A stretch of DNA of 42,423 bases from Peptoniphilaceae bacterium (GTDB taxonomy: Bacteria; Bacillota; Clostridia; Tissierellales; Peptoniphilaceae): positions 1-42,423 of the forward strand of contig JAQYEZ010000026.1 in the NCBI GenBank assembly GCA_028723425.1, written 5' to 3'. Shown here in pieces: positions 16,515 through 23,573 of the stretch. The stretch's first letter is position 1. Each line of letters starts with the position of its first letter. The position numbers were made by a program, and so were the translations under genes. The notes under the pieces were generated by a model. The model saw only the letters and a list, made by a program, of their open reading frames with translations. It did no database searches and was not told the origin of the DNA.

Positions 16515-17021
16515 TTAATCTTTTAGCTGATTTTTTGCCTGTTTCTTCTTATCTTTAGACCTTTTTCTCAACAATTTAAAAAATGTTTGCAGCTCATATT
16601 TTGCTTCTTCTTCCAAAAGTCCAAATTCTGGATCTACATAATGAAATTGTGACCTATCTGAAACTACATTGGTGTTGGACCCACATGCGCCTCTTTTTTC
16701 ATCCCTTAGACCAATAACAAGTCTTTTTATCCTAGAATTAATTATAGCCCCTGCACACATAGAACAAGGTTCCATGGTAACATACATGGTACAAGCTTCT
16801 AATCTAAAATCATTAATGTAATCACAAGCTTCTTTAATAGCTACCATCTCCGCATGAAAAATAGCAGATTTTTTTTGCATAGTTAAATTATGGCCTCTGC
16901 CTATAATCACATCATTTTGTACAATTACACAACCTACTGGAACCTCTTCTTGACTCCTCGCAAGTCTTGCCTCCATGAGAGCTTGTCTCATAAAAAATTC
17001 ATCTTTGTTAACTCTTTCCAT
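16515..17021 (-). CDS. tadA: tRNA-specific adenosine deaminase
   Basis: Zinc enzyme that deaminates A34 to inosine in tRNA-Arg(ACG), letting one tRNA read CGU, CGC and CGA. The catalytic HAE (in IFHAEMVAI) and the zinc ligands in MEPCSMCAGAI are intact; residues downstream (SRIKRLVIGLRDEKRGACGS) match TadA rather than other cytidine deaminases. The track of the frame extends to a TTG, but the ATG at 17021 is preferred: TGAGG lies about 6 nt before it and 168 residues is the family length. A Lys-rich tail (KRSKDKKKQAKN) ends the protein. The ribosome-binding site directly follows the T run of the tRNA-Arg terminator. Confidence 0.93.
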   Translation of the reverse strand: MERVNKDEFFMRQALMEARLARSQEEVPVGCVIVQNDVIIGRGHNLTMQKKSAIFHAEMVAIKEACDYINDFRLEACTMYVTMEPCSMCAGAIINSRIKRLVIGLRDEKRGACGSNTNVVSDRSQFHYVDPEFGLLEEEAKYELQTFFKLLRKRSKDKKKQAKNQLKD

Positions 17022-17031
17022 AACAAACCTC

Positions 17032-17074
17032 AAAAAAAAGGTTGTTGCAAAATAAATTATTCTGCTTCAACCTT
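17032..17074 (-). terminator. Terminator between tRNA-Arg and tadA
   Basis: On the minus strand AAGGTTG (17074-17068) pairs with CAACCTT (17044-17038) and runs into eight T (17039-17032). It lies 6 bp after the tRNA CCA end. TadA's ribosome-binding site begins right after the T run. Confidence 0.7.
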
Positions 17075-17079
17075 ATATC

Positions 17080-17156
17080 TGGCGTCCCGAAGAGGATTCG
17101 AACCTCCGACACCCGCCTTAGGAGGGCGGTGCTCTATCCAGCTGAGCTACCAGGAC
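17080..17156 (-). tRNA. tRNA-Arg (anticodon CCT)
   Basis: The cloverleaf is read on the minus strand: acceptor arm GTCCTGG pairing with TCGGGAC (two G-T pairs), a D-arm with AGCTCAGCTGG, anticodon stem CCGCC/GGCGG with loop CTCCTAA (anticodon CCT, reads AGG), a T-arm with GGTTCGAATCC, discriminator G at 17083, and an encoded CCA at 17082-17080. It lies 19 bp downstream of the D,D-carboxypeptidase gene on the same strand. Confidence 0.96.
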
Positions 17157-17175
17157 ATAAGATAGAAAAATATTT

Positions 17176-18387
17176 CTATCTAGCTATAATACATTCTAAC
17201 AAAAAGTTACATGTATCTTTAAATACTCTTACAAGTCTAATAAATTTACTAGCTTGATTTTGTTTTTCTTTTGTAACAAGGGCAACATCATAAGTTTGAT
17301 CATTGTAGTATACTTCTACATCACCAAGCTTTTCGCCAGCCTTGATAGGTGCCTTTATATTATCTTTAATCTTATATTTTGTAGCAGGCACAGTCCCATT
17401 TTTAATTATAAAACTTAAAGACTTAACAGGATATAGCTCTACATAGCCACTAGATACAGTATTTAACTTTAATGTTTCTGCAGCTAGATTGGTGTTGAGT
17501 ACTTCTTTACTATTATAATACTTTGACACATAATAAATCAAGTCTTTCATAGCTAAATTTCTAATTTCGTCACTTTCAGCTCCCATTACTACAGCTATGG
17601 TCCTAAAACTATCATTATCATCAAGTTTTTTCATATCGACAGTCGTTGTTACGCAAAAGCCAGCTTCTGCTGTAGAGCCAGTTTTTAGGCCATCTACTCC
17701 TTCTACTTCATCTACCAAGGGTATGGTTGAATTTTTTTCTATGTCTCTTTTTTTATCTTCAATCTTTCTTATTTTAGCATATTCTAGAACTTCTGGAAAT
17801 TCTTTTATAATTACTTGACTTAGCCTAAACATATCTCTAGCTGATGAAGAATTTTGTTTTTCATCTTCAGTTTGAAGGCCATCCGCATTATAGTAAGATT
17901 GACTGTCTAGACCAAGACTTTTGGCCTTCTCATTCATTTGTTTTACAAATTTTTTTTCACTGCCACCAACAGCCCTAGCTAGTTCATAGGCACAATCATT
18001 GCCAGAAACTACCATCAGCCCTTTTAGAAGTTCATCTATAGTGTAAACTTCTCCCTCTTTTAGTCCAAGATGAGAATACTCCCAACTTGTTAGTTTTTCA
18101 GCTTCTTTACTTGCTTTTATTGTTTGGTCAGTTGAAATTTCTCCCTTAGCTATAGCCTCTTTTGTCAAAAGATAGGTCATAAGTTTAGACATAGAAGCTA
18201 TAGGATAAGACTTATCGGCATTTTTTTCATAAAAAATCTCACCTATTGCTTGATTGCCTATAATATAAGATCTAACCTGTGAATCATAGCCTACTACCTG
18301 ATCCTGATTTTTAGCAAAAGCAAGACTTGGACTAAAAAGTATTATAAAACTAAAAAATAAACTTGCAATTTTTTCTCTTATCTTCAT
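17176..18387 (-). CDS. dacA: D-alanyl-D-alanine carboxypeptidase (PBP5/DacA-type)
   Basis: Extracytoplasmic penicillin-binding protein that trims the terminal D-Ala from peptidoglycan stem peptides. Signal peptide 1-25 ends in SLAFA; serine-peptidase S11 motifs are S65-M-S-K68, S128-G-N130 and K235-T-G. A C-terminal beta-rich domain (about 290-380) and a final amphipathic stretch (KFIRLVRVFKDTCNFLLEC) resemble the membrane-anchoring tail of PBP5. The 403-residue length is normal. The ANT(6)-like gene ends 28 bp upstream on the same strand, so they may share a transcript that continues into tRNA-Arg. Whether it is the DacA or sporulation-type DacF paralogue cannot be decided. Confidence 0.88.
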   Translation of the reverse strand: MKIREKIASLFFSFIILFSPSLAFAKNQDQVVGYDSQVRSYIIGNQAIGEIFYEKNADKSYPIASMSKLMTYLLTKEAIAKGEISTDQTIKASKEAEKLTSWEYSHLGLKEGEVYTIDELLKGLMVVSGNDCAYELARAVGGSEKKFVKQMNEKAKSLGLDSQSYYNADGLQTEDEKQNSSSARDMFRLSQVIIKEFPEVLEYAKIRKIEDKKRDIEKNSTIPLVDEVEGVDGLKTGSTAEAGFCVTTTVDMKKLDDNDSFRTIAVVMGAESDEIRNLAMKDLIYYVSKYYNSKEVLNTNLAAETLKLNTVSSGYVELYPVKSLSFIIKNGTVPATKYKIKDNIKAPIKAGEKLGDVEVYYNDQTYDVALVTKEKQNQASKFIRLVRVFKDTCNFLLECIIAR

Positions 18388-18414
18388 ATTTTATCCTATT
18401 TGTTTATATCAAAT

Positions 18415-19248
18415 TTAAAGCACTAGGCTTTCTATCTTCTTATAATTATTTCTTAAAACTTTAAGAACTTCTACATCTTCTTTTTTAAGATACTTAAATC
18501 CTAGATTTGTACTCTCTTTTAAACCAAGTTTTCTAAAAAGATCACATGCCTTAAATAAAGCTTTATATATTTCCAAATAATCAGCATTAAAGAAAGTTTC
18601 AAGGAAAAGAACCCTATACTCTTCTTCCAAAGAATAGGCCAAATTTTCAAAGTCTTTACCAATATCTTTAGTTTTTGAAAATCTATCTCTAATATACCAA
18701 TCGACCATCTTTAGAAGCTCTTTTTTTAAATAGTCCATTTTTAAAGAGGCAGCTATTTGATTTTTGTCAACAAGTAAAGATGATACTTCCATGGCATAGG
18801 AGAAAAACTGCCTTATACATTGGTCAAATTCATATTCCTTGGGTAGTTCATAAACAAAATTATAGTCTTGTGTCAATGATTTAAGGTCCATTTTATCATA
18901 CAAAAATTCCAAGTCATTGGGCAAATTTTTGATAAAGTCTTTGGCAAGATCATGAGATATTATACTCTCAGAAATCTTTCCTTCTTCTTTTGTAAAGACT
19001 TCAAGTATGGTATAATTTTGCCATTTTTTGTCAAGCTTAAAAGAATCTTTTTTCTTATTTGTAAGAATTACATCATCAAAAATATCACTTAGTTCTAAAA
19101 GCATCTTTGAAACTATAACTTCATCAACAACAGTATAAACTTCTGTAAATTCCTTGCTTTGATTTCTAGATTTTACATAAAATAAGGCTAAAATTTGTTC
19201 TTTTTCATTGGCATATTTCCTTAACTTTTCTTTTATAAAGGTTTGCAT
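18415..19248 (-). CDS. Aminoglycoside 6-adenylyltransferase-like protein, catalytic motif lost
   Basis: The C-terminal half follows the ANT(6)/AadK/AadS family: EFDQCIRQFFSYA, then ELLKMVDWYI, DIGKDFENL, and ADYLEIYKALFKACDLFRKLG, all in the family order and spacing. Those enzymes use an N-terminal nucleotidyltransferase domain with GSR and a downstream D-x-D to adenylylate streptomycin. Here the corresponding stretch reads VKSRNQSKEFTEVYTVV, which keeps SR but lacks the first Gly and both metal-binding Asp residues, so catalysis is unlikely. The reading frame is intact over 277 residues, which argues for a conserved non-enzymatic role rather than decay. A TTG at 19299 is possible, but the ATG at 19248 fits both AAAGAG upstream and the family N terminus. 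It precedes dacA by 28 bp. Confidence 0.6.
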   Translation of the reverse strand: MQTFIKEKLRKYANEKEQILALFYVKSRNQSKEFTEVYTVVDEVIVSKMLLELSDIFDDVILTNKKKDSFKLDKKWQNYTILEVFTKEEGKISESIISHDLAKDFIKNLPNDLEFLYDKMDLKSLTQDYNFVYELPKEYEFDQCIRQFFSYAMEVSSLLVDKNQIAASLKMDYLKKELLKMVDWYIRDRFSKTKDIGKDFENLAYSLEEEYRVLFLETFFNADYLEIYKALFKACDLFRKLGLKESTNLGFKYLKKEDVEVLKVLRNNYKKIESLVL

Positions 19249-19360
19249 ATACACACTCTTTCTAAAAACTTTCTTATATTTTTTGATTTTACCTTTCAAT
19301 ATAGTATTTTATCATAAAAACAATACTTTTGCCTAAATATTAATAAATTTTAACAAAATA

Positions 19361-19957
19361 TTATAGTATTATCTTATTTGTAGTAATATTTTCCATAAAA
19401 TCCTTTAAAAGTTCAGCAGTAAGTCCCCAGATTACAGGTTTTGTATCATAAAAATACATATAATGATAGAGAGGATAGAAATTATATTCTTCTCCACCAG
19501 GTATTTTTTCAAAAGGAAAATCATCTGGAAAAATCATCTTATACTCTGCCTTATATCTTTGGGGTGGATTTTTAAGCAAATAATTAATATCAACAGTAAA
19601 TAATTTTTCAACTTCCATATTATAGCTAATTTCTTCTAAACTCTTATTAAGTCTGCCATAAAAGGCCTTGATATGTCTATTATTTCTAGTCATAGTCATA
19701 GATGAATATCCAAGAAAATCTATGTCTTTTTCATGTAAATTTAATTCTTCTCTAGTCTCCCTTATGGCTGCCATTTTAAAGTCTTCATTTTCTTCAAGAC
19801 TTCCTCCAGGAAAAGAAACCTCCCCAGGTTGAGCTACTATAGAAGACCTTACTTCAAATAAAATATGGTTTTTTCCATCTACTTTTATTATTGGAATAAA
19901 AACCGCATATTTTCTTATTTTATTGTAAAATTTATCATCAACTTGTATATTTTTCAT
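19361..19957 (-). CDS. Nudix hydrolase (coenzyme A pyrophosphatase-like)
   Basis: Hydrolyses a nucleoside diphosphate linked to another group, probably CoA or a derivative. The Nudix box is visible as GGSLEENEDF with REL-type REELNL (GX5EX7REUXEEXGU pattern), preceded by VSFPGG as in the CoA-specific NudL/YeaB group; the usual upstream Arg-Ser context is present in FEVRSSIVAQPGE. The frame goes back to a TTG at 19984, but the ATG at 19957 is preceded by AAGAGG at good spacing; length is then 198 residues. Standalone gene divergent from mscL. Confidence 0.85.
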   Translation of the reverse strand: MKNIQVDDKFYNKIRKYAVFIPIIKVDGKNHILFEVRSSIVAQPGEVSFPGGSLEENEDFKMAAIRETREELNLHEKDIDFLGYSSMTMTRNNRHIKAFYGRLNKSLEEISYNMEVEKLFTVDINYLLKNPPQRYKAEYKMIFPDDFPFEKIPGGEEYNFYPLYHYMYFYDTKPVIWGLTAELLKDFMENITTNKIIL

Positions 19958-20046
19958 ATTATACCTCTTAATTAAATCATACAAATTTTAATGGCTCATG
20001 TCAAACTTCCAAATGCGGGTATAATAAATCTTACAAGGAGGAAATT

Positions 20047-20460
20047 ATGATAAAAGAATTTAAAGAATTTATATCAAGAGGTAATGTCATAGACATGGCT
20101 ATTGGTCTAGTAATGGGATCTGCTTTTACAGCTATAGTAACAGCTGTAGTTGACAATATATTAATGCCAATTATCACAGGCCTTACAGCTGGAGTAAACT
20201 ACGAAGACATAGTTGTAAGTATTGGTGGGGCTGACTTAAAAGTCGGCGCAGTAATTAACGCTATTATTACATTTTTAATTATCTCTATTTTCATGTTCTT
20301 TATAGTAAAATCATTAAACAGATTTAAAAAAGAAGAAGCCCCAGCAGAAGCTACTACAAAAATATGCCCACATTGCATGACAGAAATTCCTATTGGAGCT
20401 ACTAGATGCCCAAATTGTACATCTAAACTTGAAGGCTATAAAAACAATTTGGAAAATTAA
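20047..20460 (+). CDS. mscL: Large-conductance mechanosensitive channel with C-terminal zinc ribbon
   Basis: Homopentameric tension-gated channel that vents solutes during osmotic downshock. The N-terminal helix and first transmembrane segment (IKEFKEFISRGNVIDMAIG, then VMGSAFTAIVTAVVDN) are strongly conserved, as is the second segment (residues about 65-90). At 137 residues it is normal in size, but after the cytoplasmic helix it carries a zinc-ribbon-like CPHC...CPNC (about 107-123). Such ribbons are found on MscL of other Firmicutes. AAGGAGG precedes the ATG. Monocistronic, with a bidirectional terminator shared with topA. Confidence 0.94.
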   Translation: MIKEFKEFISRGNVIDMAIGLVMGSAFTAIVTAVVDNILMPIITGLTAGVNYEDIVVSIGGADLKVGAVINAIITFLIISIFMFFIVKSLNRFKKEEAPAEATTKICPHCMTEIPIGATRCPNCTSKLEGYKNNLEN

Positions 20461-20470
20461 GCATTGTATC

Positions 20471-20518
20471 AAAATAGAGGCTTTTACAGAATAAAATTCT
20501 TCAAAAGCCTCTATTTTT
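20471..20518. terminator. Bidirectional terminator between mscL and topA
   Basis: AAAATAGAGGCTTTT (20471-20485) and AAAAGCCTCTATTTT (20503-20517) are perfect 15-bp reverse complements with a 17-nt loop. The right arm includes the topA stop codon. T runs lie on both sides, fitting convergent genes. Confidence 0.88.
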
Positions 20519-22574
20519 ATCTTATTTTTTCTTTTATATAGTCACAAGAATTACATCTTATTTCGTCTGTATTTCTATTTTTTCTATGAACCAAAAGATC
20601 TCCACACTTAGGACATTTCTCTCCTGTTGGTTTATCCCAGGTTGCATAGTCACATTCTGGAAAATTGGAACAGCCATAAAATCTTTTACCTTTTTTGGAA
20701 ACTTTTTCTATTAGTTCTCCCTTACCACATTTTGGACAGGTAACTCCTGTAGTCTTTATAATTGATCTGGTATATTTGCACTCAGGGAAATTAGTGCAAC
20801 CAATAAATTCTCCATTTCTTCCATGTTTTACAGCAAGTTTGTGACCACAAAGTGGACAGTTTTCATCAAGGACCTTATCCTTTATTCTATAGTCTGTAGA
20901 ATCTTCTTTTACTTTTTTAATATTTTCTTCAAAACCTGTATAGAAATTTCCTATAACATCCTTCCAATTAATAGCATCCGATGCTATCCTATCCAATTGA
21001 TCTTCCATATCTGCTGTAAACTCGACATTTATTATATCGCCAAAATTTTCTTCTAAAAAGTCATTTACAGTAATCCCAAGCTTGGTTGGGACAATTTGCC
21101 TTTGATCAAATTCAACATAGTTACGAGATAAAATAGAATTAATTGTTGAAGAATAGGTTGAAGGTCTTCCTATGCCAAACTCTTCCAAAACTTTAACCAA
21201 GGAAGCTTCAGTATATCTTGCAGGTGGTTTGGTAAAGTGTTGTTCTTTATCAATTTTTCTAGCTTCTAAAATATCTCCTTCCTTTAAATCAGGAAGCATA
21301 TTTTCATTTTCCTTGCCTGTAGCAATTTTATTAAAGCCATCAAAAAGACAAAGCTTACCATTAGTCTTAAAAATCATTCCATTATTATCAAAACTTATTG
21401 ATGTTGACAAATATTCATAAGGACTCATTTGTGATTGTACAGTTCTAGTCCAAATTAATTTATAAAGTTTATACTGTTGGTCTGTCAAATATTCTTTAAT
21501 TGAAATAGGTGTCCTATAAACTGAAGTTGGTCTAATAGCTTCATGGGCATCTTGACTTTGTTTGCTCTTCTTGGAATAAGTATTGCCCTTAGAAGCATAC
21601 TTATCACCATACTCATTTTTTATAAACTTAAGTGTATCATCAACAAACTCATTAGCAAGTCTAGTAGCATCTGTTCTCATATAAGTAATTAGACCAGTAG
21701 AACCTTCACTACCAATATCAATTCCTTCAAAAAGTTGTTGGGCAAGACTCATAGTATATTTAGTAGAAAAACCAAGTCTATTTGAAGCATCTTGTTGAAG
21801 GGTTGATGTAGTGTAAGGACTTTTTGGCTTAGTAGTTCTCTTGGTCTTTTTTATTTCTATAAGCTTAAACTTATCCTTATCTATCCTATCTAAAATCTTA
21901 TCTGCTCCATTTTCGTTAGCAATCTTTATCTTTTTGTCTTTAGAACCATAAAATTCTGAAGTAAAGTCTATCTTATCTTTATTATGCAAGGCTGTAATGG
22001 TCCAATATTCTTCAGGTACAAAGGCATCAATTTCTCTTTGTCTATCTACAATTAATTTTAGAGCTACAGACTGTACCCTACCAGCAGAAAGACCACTTTT
22101 TACCCTCTTCCAAAGAATTGGAGATATTTCATAACCCACTATCCTATCAAGAACGCGCCTTGCTTGTTGGGCATCTACAAGATTTTGATCAATTTTTCTA
22201 GGATTTTTTATAGCATTTTTTACATTGGTCTTTGTAATCTCATGAAACTCTACCCTATTTTTTTCATTAGGATCAAGTCCCAATAAATATTGCAAATGCC
22301 AACTTATGGCTTCTCCTTCTCTATCAGGGTCAGTTGCCAAAAAAACCTTGTCTGCCTTTTTTGCTTCTTCTTTCAACTCGTTTATTGTTTTTGCTTTTCC
22401 TCTAACTTTTATATATTGAGGTTGAAAATTATTTTCTATATCGACTCCAAGCTTTGATTTAGGTAGATCTCTCAAATGTCCATAGGTAGCTTTTACCTTA
22501 TAATTTGAGCCAAGCATCCTTGAAATAGATCTAGCCTTAGTTGGAGACTCTACTATTACTAAATTTTTTGCCAA
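20517..22574 (-). CDS. topA: DNA topoisomerase I
   Basis: Type IA enzyme that relaxes negative supercoils behind RNA polymerase. The Toprim domain opens with LVIVESPTKA and holds TDPDREGE (81-88); the catalytic tyrosine is Y298 in ITYMRTDATRLA. Three C-terminal four-cysteine zinc ribbons follow (CPLC...CTNFPEC, CPKC...CSNFPEC, CPKC...CNSC). Full length at 685 residues. The start codon is TTG at 22574 with AAGGTG six bases upstream; MAKNLVIVESPTKA is the canonical N terminus, so this TTG is real. In Bacillus subtilis topA follows dprA directly; here a plus-strand gene intervenes, so topA must have its own promoter in the 390-bp gap. Confidence 0.97.
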   Translation of the reverse strand: MAKNLVIVESPTKARSISRMLGSNYKVKATYGHLRDLPKSKLGVDIENNFQPQYIKVRGKAKTINELKEEAKKADKVFLATDPDREGEAISWHLQYLLGLDPNEKNRVEFHEITKTNVKNAIKNPRKIDQNLVDAQQARRVLDRIVGYEISPILWKRVKSGLSAGRVQSVALKLIVDRQREIDAFVPEEYWTITALHNKDKIDFTSEFYGSKDKKIKIANENGADKILDRIDKDKFKLIEIKKTKRTTKPKSPYTTSTLQQDASNRLGFSTKYTMSLAQQLFEGIDIGSEGSTGLITYMRTDATRLANEFVDDTLKFIKNEYGDKYASKGNTYSKKSKQSQDAHEAIRPTSVYRTPISIKEYLTDQQYKLYKLIWTRTVQSQMSPYEYLSTSISFDNNGMIFKTNGKLCLFDGFNKIATGKENENMLPDLKEGDILEARKIDKEQHFTKPPARYTEASLVKVLEEFGIGRPSTYSSTINSILSRNYVEFDQRQIVPTKLGITVNDFLEENFGDIINVEFTADMEDQLDRIASDAINWKDVIGNFYTGFEENIKKVKEDSTDYRIKDKVLDENCPLCGHKLAVKHGRNGEFIGCTNFPECKYTRSIIKTTGVTCPKCGKGELIEKVSKKGKRFYGCSNFPECDYATWDKPTGEKCPKCGDLLVHRKNRNTDEIRCNSCDYIKEKIR

Positions 22575-22700
22575 TTATATCACCTTTTTATAATTTATCT
22601 TAAAACCACATATTTATTTTTTCTATAATATCAATAAATAGTTTACATCATATAAGAAAAAATGCAAATCTTATGCTAGAGGTAATTTAAAAATTATATA

Positions 22701-22728
22701 TTGACATTTTTCGCATATAGTGTATAAT
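22701..22728 (+). promoter_or_regulatory. Consensus sigma-A promoter
   Basis: Exact TTGACA (22701-22706), 16-bp spacer, exact TATAAT (22723-22728). It is one of the two best promoter matches in the window. The expected transcript begins near 22735, about 230 nt before the first annotated start codon downstream. Confidence 0.75.
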
Positions 22729-22742
22729 TTAAATAGATTAAT

Positions 22743-22752
22743 TGACGCGTCA
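22743..22752. promoter_or_regulatory. Perfect palindrome TGACGCGTCA, candidate operator
   Basis: A 10-bp perfect palindrome, unusually GC-rich for this DNA, lies just downstream of the expected start of the 22701 promoter. It also overlaps TTGACG (22742-22747), which with CATAAT (22765-22770) at 17-bp spacing forms a second possible promoter. A repressor bound here would block both. The regulator is unknown. Confidence 0.5.
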
Positions 22753-22779
22753 TACAAACGATTTCATAATATAATTTAT

Positions 22780-22787
22780 AGGAGGTG
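22780..22787 (+). promoter_or_regulatory. Strong ribosome-binding site without a reading frame
   Basis: AGGAGGTG is close to a perfect anti-16S match, but no ATG, GTG or TTG at usable spacing opens a frame longer than four codons. A frame beginning at ATA (22796) would run about 19 codons to a stop at 22862. It may be a relic of a lost gene or a leader peptide with a non-standard start. Confidence 0.4.
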
Positions 22788-22964
22788 TTTATAAAATAGT
22801 AATTTCTTGGAAAATTTGTCTCTATGTAAATAATTTTGATAATGATAAGCTTGTTTAATTTTAAATTGTCACAAAAAAGCTGTAGAATACCATCTATAAA
22901 AATAATAGTAACTACAAAGTATGAAACTTACATAGCAAGTAAGTAATATAATAAGGAGGGCAAT

Positions 22965-23513
22965 ATGAAAAAATTTCTTAAGAAACTTGCTCTATATATG
23001 CTTGCTATAATAATCCTTATACCAAATTTTAAAGCCTTTGCCTCATCAGATGAATTTGGTAAAGGTGATGGCTGGTATCAAGACGGTATGTATTTACTAC
23101 CTATAAGTGCAATCGCTGATACAAGGGGTGAGCAAGAAAACCCATATTATAAAAATAAGAGAGAAATAGTAAGTGAAAAAGAAGCAAAGCTTATCCTAAA
23201 AAATAAAAACCTACAATTATTAGTAGAAGCATATAATAGTTTATATCAAAATGTTATAACTTTATATAAATTCGGCTATAATCATATGGATTTATGGATA
23301 AAAGTAAAAAATATGGAAGATCCTGTTTTCGGAAAAATAAATAAAAAAACTTGGGTAGATACCTATGAGGAGGCGGTCGAATTACTCCACAAAATACGTT
23401 GTTACTTCTATTCAATTGGTATAGTTGATAAGATGTACACCTATGAAAAAACCCTAAATATGGCAAATATGGAAGATATTAAATTTCCTGAAATAGAATT
23501 TGTGAGCTATTAG
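22965..23513 (+). CDS. Exported protein of unknown function
   Basis: Protein of 182 residues with a clear signal peptide: KKFLKKLA, a hydrophobic stretch to about residue 22, and a probable cleavage after AFA (25). The mature part begins SSDEFGKGDGWYQDG and is about 155 residues, mostly helical, with no cysteine pair, repeat or anchor that I recognise. AAGGAGG lies 7 nt before the ATG and a strong terminator follows, so it is a real single-gene unit. It is inserted, on the opposite strand, in the otherwise conserved dprA-topA junction, which suggests a lineage-specific gene. No function is proposed. Confidence 0.75.
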   Translation: MKKFLKKLALYMLAIIILIPNFKAFASSDEFGKGDGWYQDGMYLLPISAIADTRGEQENPYYKNKREIVSEKEAKLILKNKNLQLLVEAYNSLYQNVITLYKFGYNHMDLWIKVKNMEDPVFGKINKKTWVDTYEEAVELLHKIRCYFYSIGIVDKMYTYEKTLNMANMEDIKFPEIEFVSY

Positions 23514-23520
23514 AAATTTA

Positions 23521-23554
23521 GCCTAGCTATTCTACTTTTATAGCTAGGCTTTTT
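23521..23554 (+). terminator. Terminator after the exported protein gene
   Basis: GCCTAGCTAT (23521-23530) and ATAGCTAGGC (23540-23549) form a perfect 10-bp stem with a 9-nt loop, followed by TTTTT. Confidence 0.88.
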
Positions 23555-23573
23555 CTATCTCTTAACTAAGTTT

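Larger units (their letters stand above)
22575..22964. other. 390-bp gap with promoter, palindrome and orphan ribosome-binding site
   Basis: No convincing gene is seen. The left part should hold the topA promoter (minus strand). The middle carries a consensus plus-strand promoter, a 10-bp palindrome, a second possible promoter and AGGAGGTG, all listed separately. The right part (22800-22964) is AT-rich leader with CTTACATAGCAAGTAAG (a 5-bp inverted repeat) about 20 bp before the ribosome-binding site of the exported protein gene. Confidence 0.6.

Noticed and set aside
17042-17257. Plus-strand frame crossing tRNA-Arg
   Set aside because: It runs through the antisense of a clear tRNA gene.
18415-19248. 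Calling this an aminoglycoside-resistance gene
   Set aside because: The catalytic GSR and DxD residues are not present, so resistance is not supported.
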